Assembly: GCA_026014515.1 (NCBI GenBank)
Contig: JAOZIG010000100.1
Span: 1-15,352, forward strand
DNA length: 15,352 nucleotides
Direction: 5' to 3'
From: Candidatus Bathyarchaeota archaeon
GTDB lineage: Archaea > Thermoproteota > Bathyarchaeia > TCS64
The position numbers and the translations under genes were made by a program. This document shows positions 7,019-14,599 of the stretch, one piece after another. The notes under the pieces were generated by a model, which saw nothing but the letters and a program-made list of their open reading frames with translations, did not search any database and was not told the origin of the DNA. Numbering within the stretch: the first letter of the stretch is position 1; each line of letters begins with the position of its first letter.

Positions 7019-7513
7019 ATGTATCAAGAGACACTTGTAATCTTGAAGCCTGATGCCTTGGAGCAGAACAAGGCTGGCAGTATAATCAAATATTATGAGG
7101 ACGCTGGGTTGAAGATTCTGGATATGCGTTTCTACACGAAGGTAGAGCTAGACCAGTTACGGACACACTACCCAGACTCAATGGCATTATCGATTGGAAA
7201 GAAAGCAAAAGCCGCAGTACCAAGCATAACCGACCCAGAAGCGCACGGTATGAAGGTCCTTACAGCTCTGAGAAACTATTTCAGCCGTGGACCTGTGCTC
7301 GCCATAAAATTAGGCGGAGAAGACGCCATCAAAGAAGTAAGAAGAATCACTGGATACACGGACCCATCAACAGCCGAGAAAGGCACCATCAGAGGTGATC
7401 TTGGTGTTGACTCGATAGCGAAGAGTACTGATGAAGGTCGAGCTGTGGAAAATCTGGTTCATGCCTCTGGGAACCCAGAGGAAGCAGAAGCCGAGCTAAA
7501 GCTCTGGCTATAG
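7019..7513 (+). CDS. ndk: Nucleoside diphosphate kinase, with an insertion
   Basis: Transfers the gamma-phosphate from NTPs to NDPs through a phosphohistidine. From ATG 7019 it is 164 aa. LVILKPDAL (6-14) has the conserved Lys10, GTIRGDLGVD is at 122-131, and the active-site NLVHASGN places catalytic His148 in the expected NxxHxS context. Common NDKs are 130-150 aa. The excess is an insertion between the HY element (50-51) and SRGPVLAI (89-96), reading LSIGKKAKAAVPSITDPEAHG, roughly residues 57-77, where normal enzymes have a short FxxLVxxI stretch. Such insertions occur in some archaeal and bacterial NDKs and may alter oligomer packing. In many archaea ndk continues the L7Ae-S28e-L24e operon towards infB; here it has its own promoter and infB is missing. 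Confidence 0.93.
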   Translation: MYQETLVILKPDALEQNKAGSIIKYYEDAGLKILDMRFYTKVELDQLRTHYPDSMALSIGKKAKAAVPSITDPEAHGMKVLTALRNYFSRGPVLAIKLGGEDAIKEVRRITGYTDPSTAEKGTIRGDLGVDSIAKSTDEGRAVENLVHASGNPEEAEAELKLWL

Positions 7514-8584
7514 CTATCTTTCTCTTTTTCCTTCGATAAAGTCCTCGACCCATCTGTGGGCTTCATCATCAGGCACTTGTACTGGTGGATGCTTGAAGCT
7601 GTAGCTACTGATGCCCAGTAATTGCCCACTGATGCCTCTATCAAGAGCAATCTTTGTGGCGCGAATTGCGTCAATGACTACGCCTGCACTGTTGGGGCTG
7701 TCGTTGACAACCAGCTTCGCATCAAAGGTGATGGGTAGGTTTCCAAAGCTGTGACTGTTAATCCTGATATAGCAAACCTTGTGGTCCTCTAGGAATGGTA
7801 CATAGTCGCTTGGACCGATCCTTGTAGGAACCTTGTATGGGATCAGGCTCTGAACCGCCTCAGTCTTGCTGACACGCTTGGTCTGCAGCCTGTTCTCTAC
7901 TGTCATGTTCTCAAAGTCAGTGTTTCCACCAATGTTCAACTGATATGTGGAATCCAATACCACTCCTCTATCATAGAACAGTCTTGAGACTACCCTGTGA
8001 AGAATCGTCGCACCTACTTGACTCTTGATGTCATCACCCGCAACTGGTAATCCGGCGTCTTCAAACTTTTTTGCCCACTCTGGTTTACTAGCGATAAACT
8101 CAGGGATACAGTTGACAAAACCACATCCTGCGTCAAGTGCACACTGGGCATAGTATTCTGTTGCTTTGGCGCTACCGACTGGGAGATAGTTTACCAACAT
8201 GTCTGCTCTGGTGTCTTTGAGTACCTGTGTTACATCAACTGGTTCAATGGATTTGTCCGCTCGGAAGCTCTCATACATATGAGGCGCTACACCGTCCATG
8301 ATGGGACCCGCTTGAACAATAACTCCCGTTTTCGGTACATCAGAAAACTTTGCTACGTTGTTCGGAGGCGCCCACATGGCTTCTGATAGGTCTTTTCCGA
8401 TCTTTTCCTTGTTTACCTCGAAGGCTGCTACGAACTCAACGTCACTGATATGATAGTCTCCGAAGTATGCGTGCATGACTCCGGGGATTACCTCGTCTCT
8501 TTTAGCGTCCTTGTAGTACTCGACGCCTTGAATCAGGGCTGATGCGCAGTTCCCAACGCCAGCGATAGCGACTCTAATGCCCAT
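7514..8584 (-). CDS. ino1: L-myo-inositol-1-phosphate synthase
   Basis: NAD-dependent enzyme that converts glucose 6-phosphate to L-myo-inositol 1-phosphate, used in archaea for inositol phospholipid head groups and, in thermophiles, di-myo-inositol phosphate. The 356-aa protein is the short archaeal/actinobacterial form rather than the eukaryotic form of about 500 aa. The Rossmann segment IRVAIAGVGNCASALIQG is at 3-20. LVNYLPVGS lies near 150. The catalytic region AGDDIKSQVGATILH includes the conserved Lys, followed by LNIGGNTDFEN, and the C-terminal part contains VVIDAIRATKIALDRG. A weak box (TTTTAG, 8625-8630) and AGGA near 8595-8598 suggest a short leader. Its stop codon abuts the ndk stop with no spacer, so the 3' ends of the two transcripts must overlap. 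Confidence 0.94.
   Translation of the reverse strand: MGIRVAIAGVGNCASALIQGVEYYKDAKRDEVIPGVMHAYFGDYHISDVEFVAAFEVNKEKIGKDLSEAMWAPPNNVAKFSDVPKTGVIVQAGPIMDGVAPHMYESFRADKSIEPVDVTQVLKDTRADMLVNYLPVGSAKATEYYAQCALDAGCGFVNCIPEFIASKPEWAKKFEDAGLPVAGDDIKSQVGATILHRVVSRLFYDRGVVLDSTYQLNIGGNTDFENMTVENRLQTKRVSKTEAVQSLIPYKVPTRIGPSDYVPFLEDHKVCYIRINSHSFGNLPITFDAKLVVNDSPNSAGVVIDAIRATKIALDRGISGQLLGISSYSFKHPPVQVPDDEAHRWVEDFIEGKRER
7518..7534 (+). terminator. T-rich ndk terminator lying inside the ino1 coding end
   Basis: TTTCTCTTTTTCCTT follows the ndk stop by a few bases. On the other strand the same bases encode the Ino1 C-terminal residues EGKRER. The only T tract available to end the ndk transcript is therefore the complement of purine-rich ino1 codons. 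Confidence 0.4.
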
Positions 8585-8640
8585 TTATTCACTGTCCTAA
8601 ACAAAAGATGTCCCTTCCCAGACCCTAAAAGGCTTTCCGC

Positions 8641-9036
8641 CTACATCCATCTGTGTATATATTGGTTATCTTCCTCTATGAGTCGGGTCATGAGTTTAAC
8701 CGTCTGAGCTGGTGTGAGTCTGCACTGTAAACCATCAAGAAAACGTAGTTTGCTATAGGGGCGATCCATTTTCATTACTCGGCCCCATTTTACTTCTACC
8801 TGCGCTGGGTAGTTTCTACCCGATGCGAGGAATGCATAGGGGTCTAGGTTTAGCTGTGATTTTCGTGTGGCTGTGAATGGTCCGTAGAGGGTTCCTGTGT
8901 TTAGGTTGATGAGAAATATGGGGTCTCCTCTGCGTATTTTCCTTACCTTTTCCCAGTGTTTGTAAGTGTTCCCGAATAATGCTTTCTGGAAACACTCGTC
9001 TATTGTCTGGTTGCTACAATAGAAGATATAACTCAC
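8641..9036 (-). CDS. DCD (Development and Cell Death) domain-like protein
   Basis: The whole 131-aa protein is one small domain that reads like the DCD fold, a relative of the PUA/EVE/ASCH group. It starts with YIFYCSNQTIDECFQKALFG, comparable to the plant N-rich protein pattern IFVCNNDT...LFG. RRGDPIFLINLNTGTLYGPF (36-55) corresponds to the LFL segment, NLDPYAF is at 63-69 and an exact PAQV at 77-80. A second basic part (RVMKMDRPYSKLRFLDGLQCRLT) and a helix near 108-121 (LTPAQTVKLMTRLI) follow, as in DCD proteins. There is no signal peptide or membrane segment. Start GTG 9036 lies 32 nt after an A/T box (9061-9068), which suggests leaderless translation. Function is unknown; PUA-like folds often bind modified nucleic acids, so RNA or DNA binding is a fair guess. 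An EVE or ASCH assignment is the alternative. Confidence 0.75.
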   Translation of the reverse strand: MSYIFYCSNQTIDECFQKALFGNTYKHWEKVRKIRRGDPIFLINLNTGTLYGPFTATRKSQLNLDPYAFLASGRNYPAQVEVKWGRVMKMDRPYSKLRFLDGLQCRLTPAQTVKLMTRLIEEDNQYIHRWM

Positions 9037-9060
9037 AATTCTCTTTTCCTCATCTCTTCA

Positions 9061-9068
9061 TATATTAA
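9061..9068 (-). promoter_or_regulatory. TATA box of the DCD-like gene
   Basis: Read on the minus strand, TTAATATA begins 32 nt before the GTG start at 9036. This predicts a transcript with a leader of at most a few bases, like most promoters in this window. Confidence 0.5.
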
Positions 9069-9087
9069 TTGTTATTTTATTCTGAAT

Positions 9088-10044
9088 CTATTTTATCCTC
9101 TCAGCTATCTCAAGAATCCTATAGGTCATCCATGGCGAAGCTTCTTTTTTCTGTCCAAAGCTCCAATCGCTCCAAGCTTTGTAAACTGATTCAGGAATGA
9201 AGCCTCCTTCTTCCAGTTGTTTATCCCGGATTATACTCCACATCTCCCAGAACTCATCATACTCCCGTGCATAGGGATAGTGGCTTAGTACCTCTACTAC
9301 ATGGAGTACATCAAACCAAACGTTAGGATACTTGAGTTTCTTGAACGTGGTTCCTATGCCAAACATATAGATTTTTTTCCCATCTCGGTTCTCCCAGTGT
9401 AGTATATGTGAATCTATCCCGTTTTGTACTGCTTCTGTTTCTTTGTACTGGCTTAAGCTCAGTGCTTTCAATGTGATGAGATTGGCGTATGGGCAATGAT
9501 CGTCTTTTTTTCCGGGGCCTCTAAACTTTGGATTGTTTCCTTTGCATCGCCACCCATTGTTTTCTGATAACCATACCAGCATTCTTGTTGCTTCTCTGAT
9601 TTTCTCGTCATCTATGCCAAATTTTTGAAGAGCGTAAATAAGCACCGGTGTATCGCAGAGAAGCCACATCAATTCACCTGTACCTTTTCCTCCCCACCGT
9701 TCAGGAATCTCAAGCTTACTCTGAAATAATCCATCTTCTGAAATGTTCTGGAGAATAAGATTTGTTAACCCTTTGATCCATTCATCTCGTGTATCCAGTC
9801 CAAAATCAGCGAGTAACTCAATCTTGTGTATTGGATGTCCCGCGTCATTATGACGCTTAAGTGGAGGATCAGGCCATGTGATACATTCATCTATCAATGC
9901 CTGTATTCTAGGATCAGTTCTCAAAGCATCATATTCTGTTGCTGACTCTTTTCCCCTTAGCTTGTTGAAATTGTATATGACCCATGGTTCGGTGCATTGT
10001 TCTAGGTATGGTACTGGATCATAGTTGAGTGGAAGATCAGCCAT
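9088..10044 (-). CDS. Alpha/alpha-toroid (terpenoid-cyclase-like) protein of unknown function
   Basis: A soluble 318-aa protein without signal peptide. Its layout recalls the prenyltransferase/squalene-oxidase-like alpha/alpha toroid: repeated helical units with glycine-aromatic turns, such as SEDGLFQSKLEIPERWGG (102-119), ENNGWRCKG (161-169), DDHCPYANLITLKALSL (181-197) and EGGFIPESVY (279-288). The squalene-cyclase catalytic motif DxDDTA is not seen, so it is not a functional triterpene cyclase. Cys130, Cys167 and Cys184 with nearby His and Asp might form a metal site, as in protein prenyltransferase beta subunits, but this is speculative. The nearby isoprenoid genes make a prenyl-related role tempting, yet they lie over 5 kb away on the other strand. 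ATG 10044 follows a TTTTTA box at 10068-10073. It stands between the DCD-like gene and mcm on the same strand. Confidence 0.65.
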   Translation of the reverse strand: MADLPLNYDPVPYLEQCTEPWVIYNFNKLRGKESATEYDALRTDPRIQALIDECITWPDPPLKRHNDAGHPIHKIELLADFGLDTRDEWIKGLTNLILQNISEDGLFQSKLEIPERWGGKGTGELMWLLCDTPVLIYALQKFGIDDEKIREATRMLVWLSENNGWRCKGNNPKFRGPGKKDDHCPYANLITLKALSLSQYKETEAVQNGIDSHILHWENRDGKKIYMFGIGTTFKKLKYPNVWFDVLHVVEVLSHYPYAREYDEFWEMWSIIRDKQLEEGGFIPESVYKAWSDWSFGQKKEASPWMTYRILEIAERIK

Positions 10045-10067
10045 AGGTTCTGATCGTTGTCTGTATG

Positions 10068-10079
10068 TAAAAACAAAAC
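10068..10079 (-). promoter_or_regulatory. T-rich element: promoter of the toroid gene and possible mcm terminator
   Basis: On the minus strand this reads TTTTGTTTTTA, about 29 nt before ATG 10044 and 32 nt after the mcm stop. One T-rich stretch could therefore end the gins23-mcm transcript and act as the TATA-like box for the next gene. Position and composition are observed; the double role is inferred. Confidence 0.4.
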
Positions 10080-10110
10080 GATGGAGAAAATGGTGGGGAG
10101 ATGGGTGAAA

Positions 10111-12162
10111 CTAGTCGGTGCGTCTGTAGTATCCGGGTCTAGGCATGTAGATTGTGCCATCCTTCATTAAGACGCTTACTAGTCTTGCTCCCTCGCTTCT
10201 GTTGATGCCATAGTCTGTGCCAAGAGCCTCGTATAGGTCTGATTCCTTGACTGAGCCGCTGACACGCTCCATCTCACCTATTACTTGTAGAACCTTCTGT
10301 AACTGGTTCTGCAGGCTACGTGGCTTACCTGTATACAGGATGTCGATGTCTATCTGTCCTGTAGTTACGTCTATTCCTACCTGCTCTAGGCTCTTCTGCA
10401 TCAGGTTCAGTACGCCCTCAGCGTCCTCGATAGTGATCTCTTCTCTGAGATGTGCACGAGCTCTTGCCTCTGCGAGTCTTACAAGGCTCTCAAGCTGTCT
10501 TGCCGTGATGGATACTGCTGAAGCTTCTCCACCTTCTACGCTGGCGTTTCTCATCTGAACATAAAAGCTCTGGAATCTCTCGATTACCTCGTCTGTGAGT
10601 CTTGGTTTGACTCGTTTAGCGTAACTGATGTATTTTCGCATCAACTGGAGATCCATTGGAGCAAGTGAGCTAGTGAGGTCTCTGTGTAATCCTAGGATGT
10701 GTCCAGCTATCTCGCCGTCAACAGTACTATCTGGAGTATCCCTCAAGATGAATATGATATCAAACCTGCTTAGCAGTGTGACAGGGAGAGTAATGTTCTG
10801 CGCGATGGTCTGATACGGGTTATATCGACCAAGAGTCGGGTTCGCTGCAGCAAGAATACTACATCTAGAGTTCAGGGTAGCAACGATACCACCTTTAGCG
10901 ATGGGAACAATCTGTTGCTCCATAGCTGGGTGTATGGCACCACGGTCCTCTTCCCGCATCTTATCCATTTCGTCAATACAACAGACACCCTTGTCCGCTA
11001 GTACTAGTGCTCCTGCTTCTAGGACAAAGTTTCCTGTGCCCCCTTCCTTGACTACCGCTGCGGTGAGTCCTGCTGCTGTGCTTCCCCTGCCTGTGGTCAT
11101 CAAGCCTCTTGGGGCTACTTTCGCAGCGAAGTTTAGCATCTGACTTTTTGCTGTTCCCGGATCTCCTACGAGGAGTACGTTGATGTCGCCCCTGATCTTA
11201 ACATCTTCAAGGTCTTTCCCTACGCCACCTAATAGTAGGTAGAGGACTGCTTCCTTGATGTAGTCATTTCCATAAATGCTGGGGGCTATGCTTTTCAGTA
11301 GTTTCTGGTGGACGAATGGGTCTCTTGCAATCTCAAGTATCTCAGCTTCATCCTCTGCCGATAACTCTAGAAGCTCTGATTCTCTCCCGCTGACCTCACA
11401 GAAGCTAGCGTCAACTTGTAGATCGAATGTTCTTAGTTCTCCGCCTCGTCCATACCGGGGTATTATCCTGATGAACCCGGTAAGCGTAATTCTGTCACCG
11501 GGACGGGCAACATCGACAAGGTCATCCTTTAATTCTACGATAATTGAGCGTGGAAGTTGTCCTGGTGGCAGATCTTCTGGTCTTTCTTGGATCGTGACTA
11601 GTTGTTGATCGAGGAAAACTGATTCTTTGGGTACTAGCTCAAAGTTTTTCCTGTTATCACAGGCTAGGCATTTCTGAGGGCGTTGTAGTGTTTGTCCACT
11701 TTGTTCCACGTGGTTTAGTTCTCCACAGACTGGACACATGAATGTGGCTCGTGTAACCAATGGTGTGATTGATGATGCCCTTACTATGATACCGTGGATC
11801 ATGACAAGTCGCCCGATGTTGTCTGATCCAAGTTTTCTGAGCTGGGTTTCTGCGGGCAGGTTCCGGTATCTTATGTTGATGCGTTTGAGGCTCTCAGCAT
11901 AAATGGGGTCTCGTGTTCTGAGTTTGCTTCTGACTACTGTTGTGAATATTGATGTGTTGCCCTCTGGGTCGTCCATTATCAGTTGAGCTAAGTCCATGTC
12001 GAAGCTGTAGAGGTCCGTAAAGTCTATGATGAAGCTCTTTTCGCCTTTTACCGCTAACTCGCTGATTCGTTGGTCGTATTTGAAGACCCCGTTGTCATCA
12101 GTATAGTCTTCTATAAACTGAGTGAATGACTGTTCAACAGATTCCAGTCTAGCCACTGTCAC
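10111..12162 (-). CDS. mcm: Replicative DNA helicase MCM
   Basis: AAA+ hexameric helicase that unwinds DNA at archaeal replication forks. The 683-aa protein has the standard layout. An N-terminal DNA-binding region contains a C4 zinc site (Cys143, Cys146, Cys165, Cys168). The catalytic core has Walker A GDPGTAKS at 333-340, Walker B CIDEMD at 395-400, sensor-1 Asn441 in AANPTLGRYNP, and the arginine finger SRFD at 465-468. A C-terminal winged helix follows, with SVLMKDGTIYMPRPGYYRR at the end. No intein interrupts the Walker A region. The GTG start overlaps the gins23 stop in a GTGA, which indicates translational coupling. An in-frame GTG at 12156 would remove only two residues. Confidence 0.97.
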   Translation of the reverse strand: MTVARLESVEQSFTQFIEDYTDDNGVFKYDQRISELAVKGEKSFIIDFTDLYSFDMDLAQLIMDDPEGNTSIFTTVVRSKLRTRDPIYAESLKRINIRYRNLPAETQLRKLGSDNIGRLVMIHGIIVRASSITPLVTRATFMCPVCGELNHVEQSGQTLQRPQKCLACDNRKNFELVPKESVFLDQQLVTIQERPEDLPPGQLPRSIIVELKDDLVDVARPGDRITLTGFIRIIPRYGRGGELRTFDLQVDASFCEVSGRESELLELSAEDEAEILEIARDPFVHQKLLKSIAPSIYGNDYIKEAVLYLLLGGVGKDLEDVKIRGDINVLLVGDPGTAKSQMLNFAAKVAPRGLMTTGRGSTAAGLTAAVVKEGGTGNFVLEAGALVLADKGVCCIDEMDKMREEDRGAIHPAMEQQIVPIAKGGIVATLNSRCSILAAANPTLGRYNPYQTIAQNITLPVTLLSRFDIIFILRDTPDSTVDGEIAGHILGLHRDLTSSLAPMDLQLMRKYISYAKRVKPRLTDEVIERFQSFYVQMRNASVEGGEASAVSITARQLESLVRLAEARARAHLREEITIEDAEGVLNLMQKSLEQVGIDVTTGQIDIDILYTGKPRSLQNQLQKVLQVIGEMERVSGSVKESDLYEALGTDYGINRSEGARLVSVLMKDGTIYMPRPGYYRRTD

Positions 12163-12680
12163 TCCTCCGCCAACTCACGCATACTGTCACGCCAATCCGA
12201 GACTATGCGGTGAATCCTATCATATAGGTGAGTCTCCTCCGGTTGAAGTAGACGGGTGGGTGAATCTGCCTCAGCAGAGGCAAGACGAGCAATCCTGTTT
12301 ATCCTACTCTCAAGAATATCTCTATACCTCGCCCTTAACCTATTCACATTAACTTCCGTATTCAGGTCCTCAGCAATCTTGAATGAGATGTAAGCCTTGG
12401 GATAGAACTCATCTGGAAGAGGAGTAGGTGGACCTGCTGGGTTGATACGTTCCTTAAAGTGAACCTGTGTCCACTCGTTTCCATCGAGAACCTCATCCAC
12501 ATATTCAATTAATCCATTACGTGCTAGTTCCCTTGCTACCCAGTAGAATGTGTTGAACTCCCTGTTTGCCTCAACTGCTTCCAGCTTGTATCCAACTGTC
12601 TCGATCTCAGGGATGTTCCTTACTGCTTTGCATCTTACAACATCATTTTCATAATCCAATCTGGGCGACCGGGAACTCAT
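12159..12680 (-). CDS. gins23: GINS complex subunit Gins23 (Psf2/Psf3-like)
   Basis: Component of the archaeal Cdc45/RecJ-MCM-GINS helicase. The 173-aa protein reads in the B-then-A domain order of Gins23. The N-terminal small domain has VRCKAVRNIPEIETVGYKLE followed by NTFYWVARELARNGLIEYVDE (about 44-64), equivalent to the Psf2/Psf3 signature ending in LPxWLAxxLxxxG. After LPDEFYPKAYISFKIAEDL comes the helical A domain with NRLRARYRDILESRINRIARLAS. Its stop overlaps the mcm start, and a gins23-mcm pair is a known archaeal arrangement that strongly supports the assignment. ATG 12680 lies exactly 29 nt from a TATAAG box, so translation is probably leaderless. Gins51 is less likely because that family has the domains in reverse order. 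Confidence 0.85.
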   Translation of the reverse strand: MSSRSPRLDYENDVVRCKAVRNIPEIETVGYKLEAVEANREFNTFYWVARELARNGLIEYVDEVLDGNEWTQVHFKERINPAGPPTPLPDEFYPKAYISFKIAEDLNTEVNVNRLRARYRDILESRINRIARLASAEADSPTRLLQPEETHLYDRIHRIVSDWRDSMRELAEE

Positions 12681-12703
12681 GGACGCTTTTACTTATTGAC
12701 AAT

Positions 12704-12709
12704 CTTATA
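12704..12709 (-). promoter_or_regulatory. TATA box of the gins23-mcm operon
   Basis: Minus-strand TATAAG starts exactly 29 nt before the A of ATG 12680. With the divergent box at 12744-12750 it makes a compact 93-nt bidirectional promoter shared by the replication pair and the Ogg2 gene. Confidence 0.65.
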
Positions 12710-12743
12710 GAACTATTCTCTACACTGATGAGAACGATTCAAG

Positions 12744-12750
12744 CTTAAAT
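12744..12750 (+). promoter_or_regulatory. TATA box of the Ogg2 gene
   Basis: CTTAAAT begins 30 nt before ATG 12774, which predicts a leaderless mRNA. It diverges from the gins23 box 35 bp away. Confidence 0.6.
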
Positions 12751-12773
12751 GAAGCCCTTTCCCCTTCAAAGTA

Positions 12774-13445
12774 ATGCAATCAACATTCCACAACAGAGAA
12801 GGCATCAAAGAACTCGCAGACAAAATAAAAAAACTCCAAACAGACCCAAGAATCAGAAAAATGGTAGATGACCGCATGGAAGACTTCAGGGCTGTCCATG
12901 AGATGGATACCTACAAGTGGTACGAGGAAATGGTCTACTGCCTATTGACTGCTTTCGCAAGTGCAGTTATGGGTCAGAAATGTGTTGATGCATTATGTTG
13001 TGATAACACCTTACTAGAAGGAAACGAGGAAGACATTCGATCATGCCTCATTGATACAGGACACAGGTTCCCCAACAAAAGAGCCGAGTACATCCACAAT
13101 ACCCAGCACCTAGCCCCCACAATCAAGGAAACAATACAAGGCTTCAACAACAGCAAAGAAGCACGTGAATGGCTCGTAGAGAACATCAAAGGCTTCGGCT
13201 GGAAAGAAGCAAGCCACTACCTCAGAAACATCGGCTACTTCGACCTAGCCATCATAGACCGACACATAATCAATAACCTGCGCGAACACAAGATAATCGA
13301 ACTAGACCCAAAGAAGGGACTTACAAAGAAACGATACTTGGTTGTAGAGAAGATACTAGACATAGTTGCTGACGAGCTTAACATGCAGCCCGGGGAACTA
13401 GACCTATACATGTGGTACCGAAAAACCGGTAAAGTTCTGAAATAA
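12774..13445 (+). CDS. ogg: 8-oxoguanine DNA glycosylase/AP lyase, Ogg2 type
   Basis: Bifunctional base-excision repair enzyme that removes 8-oxoguanine and cleaves the AP site. The 223-aa protein has the HhH-GPD core of the archaeal Ogg2 family. IKGFGWKEASHYLRN (138-152) contains the hairpin and catalytic Lys144, and DLAIIDRHI (157-165) provides the catalytic Asp162. The spacing and the KEASHxLRN...LAIxDRH pattern are characteristic of Ogg2 and unlike endonuclease III: no Cys4 iron-sulphur loop is present at the C-terminus. The length is close to that of other Ogg2 enzymes. It is divergently transcribed from gins23-mcm with a back-to-back promoter, and the mtnA gene follows 36 nt later with its own box. 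Confidence 0.93.
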   Translation: MQSTFHNREGIKELADKIKKLQTDPRIRKMVDDRMEDFRAVHEMDTYKWYEEMVYCLLTAFASAVMGQKCVDALCCDNTLLEGNEEDIRSCLIDTGHRFPNKRAEYIHNTQHLAPTIKETIQGFNNSKEAREWLVENIKGFGWKEASHYLRNIGYFDLAIIDRHIINNLREHKIIELDPKKGLTKKRYLVVEKILDIVADELNMQPGELDLYMWYRKTGKVLK

Positions 13446-13452
13446 ACACACA

Positions 13453-13458
13453 TTTAGG
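13453..13458 (+). promoter_or_regulatory. TATA-like box of mtnA
   Basis: TTTAGG begins 29 nt before ATG 13482, within the 36-nt gap after the Ogg2 gene. The fixed distance suggests an independent leaderless transcript rather than read-through alone. Confidence 0.5.
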
Positions 13459-13481
13459 CAACACAGCCACAAGTATCCAGT

Positions 13482-14597
13482 ATGAAGGTCAAGATCAACG
13501 GCGAAACAGAGGACATCCTAGCCCTCTGGCGAGAAGACCACATTGTAAAGATGGTAGACCAACGAAAACTACCTCACAGCTTTGAGATAATCACACTAGA
13601 AAACCATCAAGAAACCGCCAAAGCGATAAAAACCATGGTTACCCGAGGCGCAGGAGCCATAGGAAACGCAGCTGCCTTTGGTATGGCTCAAGCAGCACTG
13701 GAAGCAGAGAACAAGCCCCTTGATGAGTTTATCAAATACATCAACGATGCGGCAAACACTATTAGAAAAACTCGTCCCACTGCAGCCAACTTGTTCAAAG
13801 CCGTTGATAAATGCCTTGAAGCAGGAGGTTGGGGAAATGTCTCTGTACGCGTTGATGCCATCGTGAATATGGCTGACGAGATTCTCAAACAGGATATGAA
13901 ATCATCCAAGGAAATTGCTATAGCTGGAAACAAGTTAATCGAAGATGGGTTCAAGATTCTCACCCACTGTAATGCTGGAGCCCTCGCATATGTTGACCAC
14001 GGTACTGCACTCGCTCCTATACGTGAAGCAGTGAAGGACGGAAAAGAGGTCTTTGTTTGGGTTGATGAGACTCGTCCAAGATGCCAAGGAGCTAGGATTA
14101 CTGCTTGGGAGCTTGAACAAGAAGGTATACCCTATGCTTTGATTGCTGACAACGCCGCTGGACATTATATGCAGAAAGGCGAAGTTGACATGGTGATTGT
14201 TGGCGCGGACAGGATAGCAGTCAACGGTGATACCGCAAACAAGATCGGAACATACGAGAAAGCGGTTGTGGCTTCTGAAAACAAGATTCCCTTCTGGGTT
14301 GCCGCACCGGGAATGACGTTCGACCTTAAAACATCGACTGGCGCAGAAATTGAGATCGAAGAAAGAGAACCAGAAGAGGTTACTATGATGTGGGGAAAGG
14401 GAGACGATGGAAACCTCACAAGAATCAGAATTGCTGCAGAGGGAACCAAGGCACGAAACCCAGCGTTTGACATAACACCAAGCAAATATCTAGATGGATT
14501 CATCACTGAATATGGTTTGATTCAACGACCATTTAATGAAGGAATACTCTGGCTATATGGACAACCCGGGTTACCATCTGGATTCAAGTACCGTTGA
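13482..14597 (+). CDS. mtnA: S-methyl-5-thioribose-1-phosphate isomerase (MtnA), eIF2B-like family
   Basis: Isomerises 5-methylthioribose 1-phosphate to the ribulose form in salvage of the methylthioadenosine left by polyamine and SAM metabolism. The 371-aa protein has catalytic Cys163 in THCNAGALA, WVDETRPRCQGARITAWELE (193-212), catalytic Asp243 in GADRIAVNGD, NKIGTYEKAVVA, IEIEEREPEEV and NPAFDITPSKY near the end, all in MtnA order. Two departures stand out: the phosphate-loop motif is RGAGAIG (55-61) where RGAPxIG is usual, and HCNAGAL replaces HCNTGAL. Ribose-1,5-bisphosphate isomerase and aIF2B subunits are related, but they lack the ETRPxxQGARLTAWEL-type stretch so clear here. Its stop is 2 nt from the stop of the convergent CBS gene. 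Confidence 0.93.
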   Translation: MKVKINGETEDILALWREDHIVKMVDQRKLPHSFEIITLENHQETAKAIKTMVTRGAGAIGNAAAFGMAQAALEAENKPLDEFIKYINDAANTIRKTRPTAANLFKAVDKCLEAGGWGNVSVRVDAIVNMADEILKQDMKSSKEIAIAGNKLIEDGFKILTHCNAGALAYVDHGTALAPIREAVKDGKEVFVWVDETRPRCQGARITAWELEQEGIPYALIADNAAGHYMQKGEVDMVIVGADRIAVNGDTANKIGTYEKAVVASENKIPFWVAAPGMTFDLKTSTGAEIEIEEREPEEVTMMWGKGDDGNLTRIRIAAEGTKARNPAFDITPSKYLDGFITEYGLIQRPFNEGILWLYGQPGLPSGFKYR

Positions 14598-14599
14598 GC

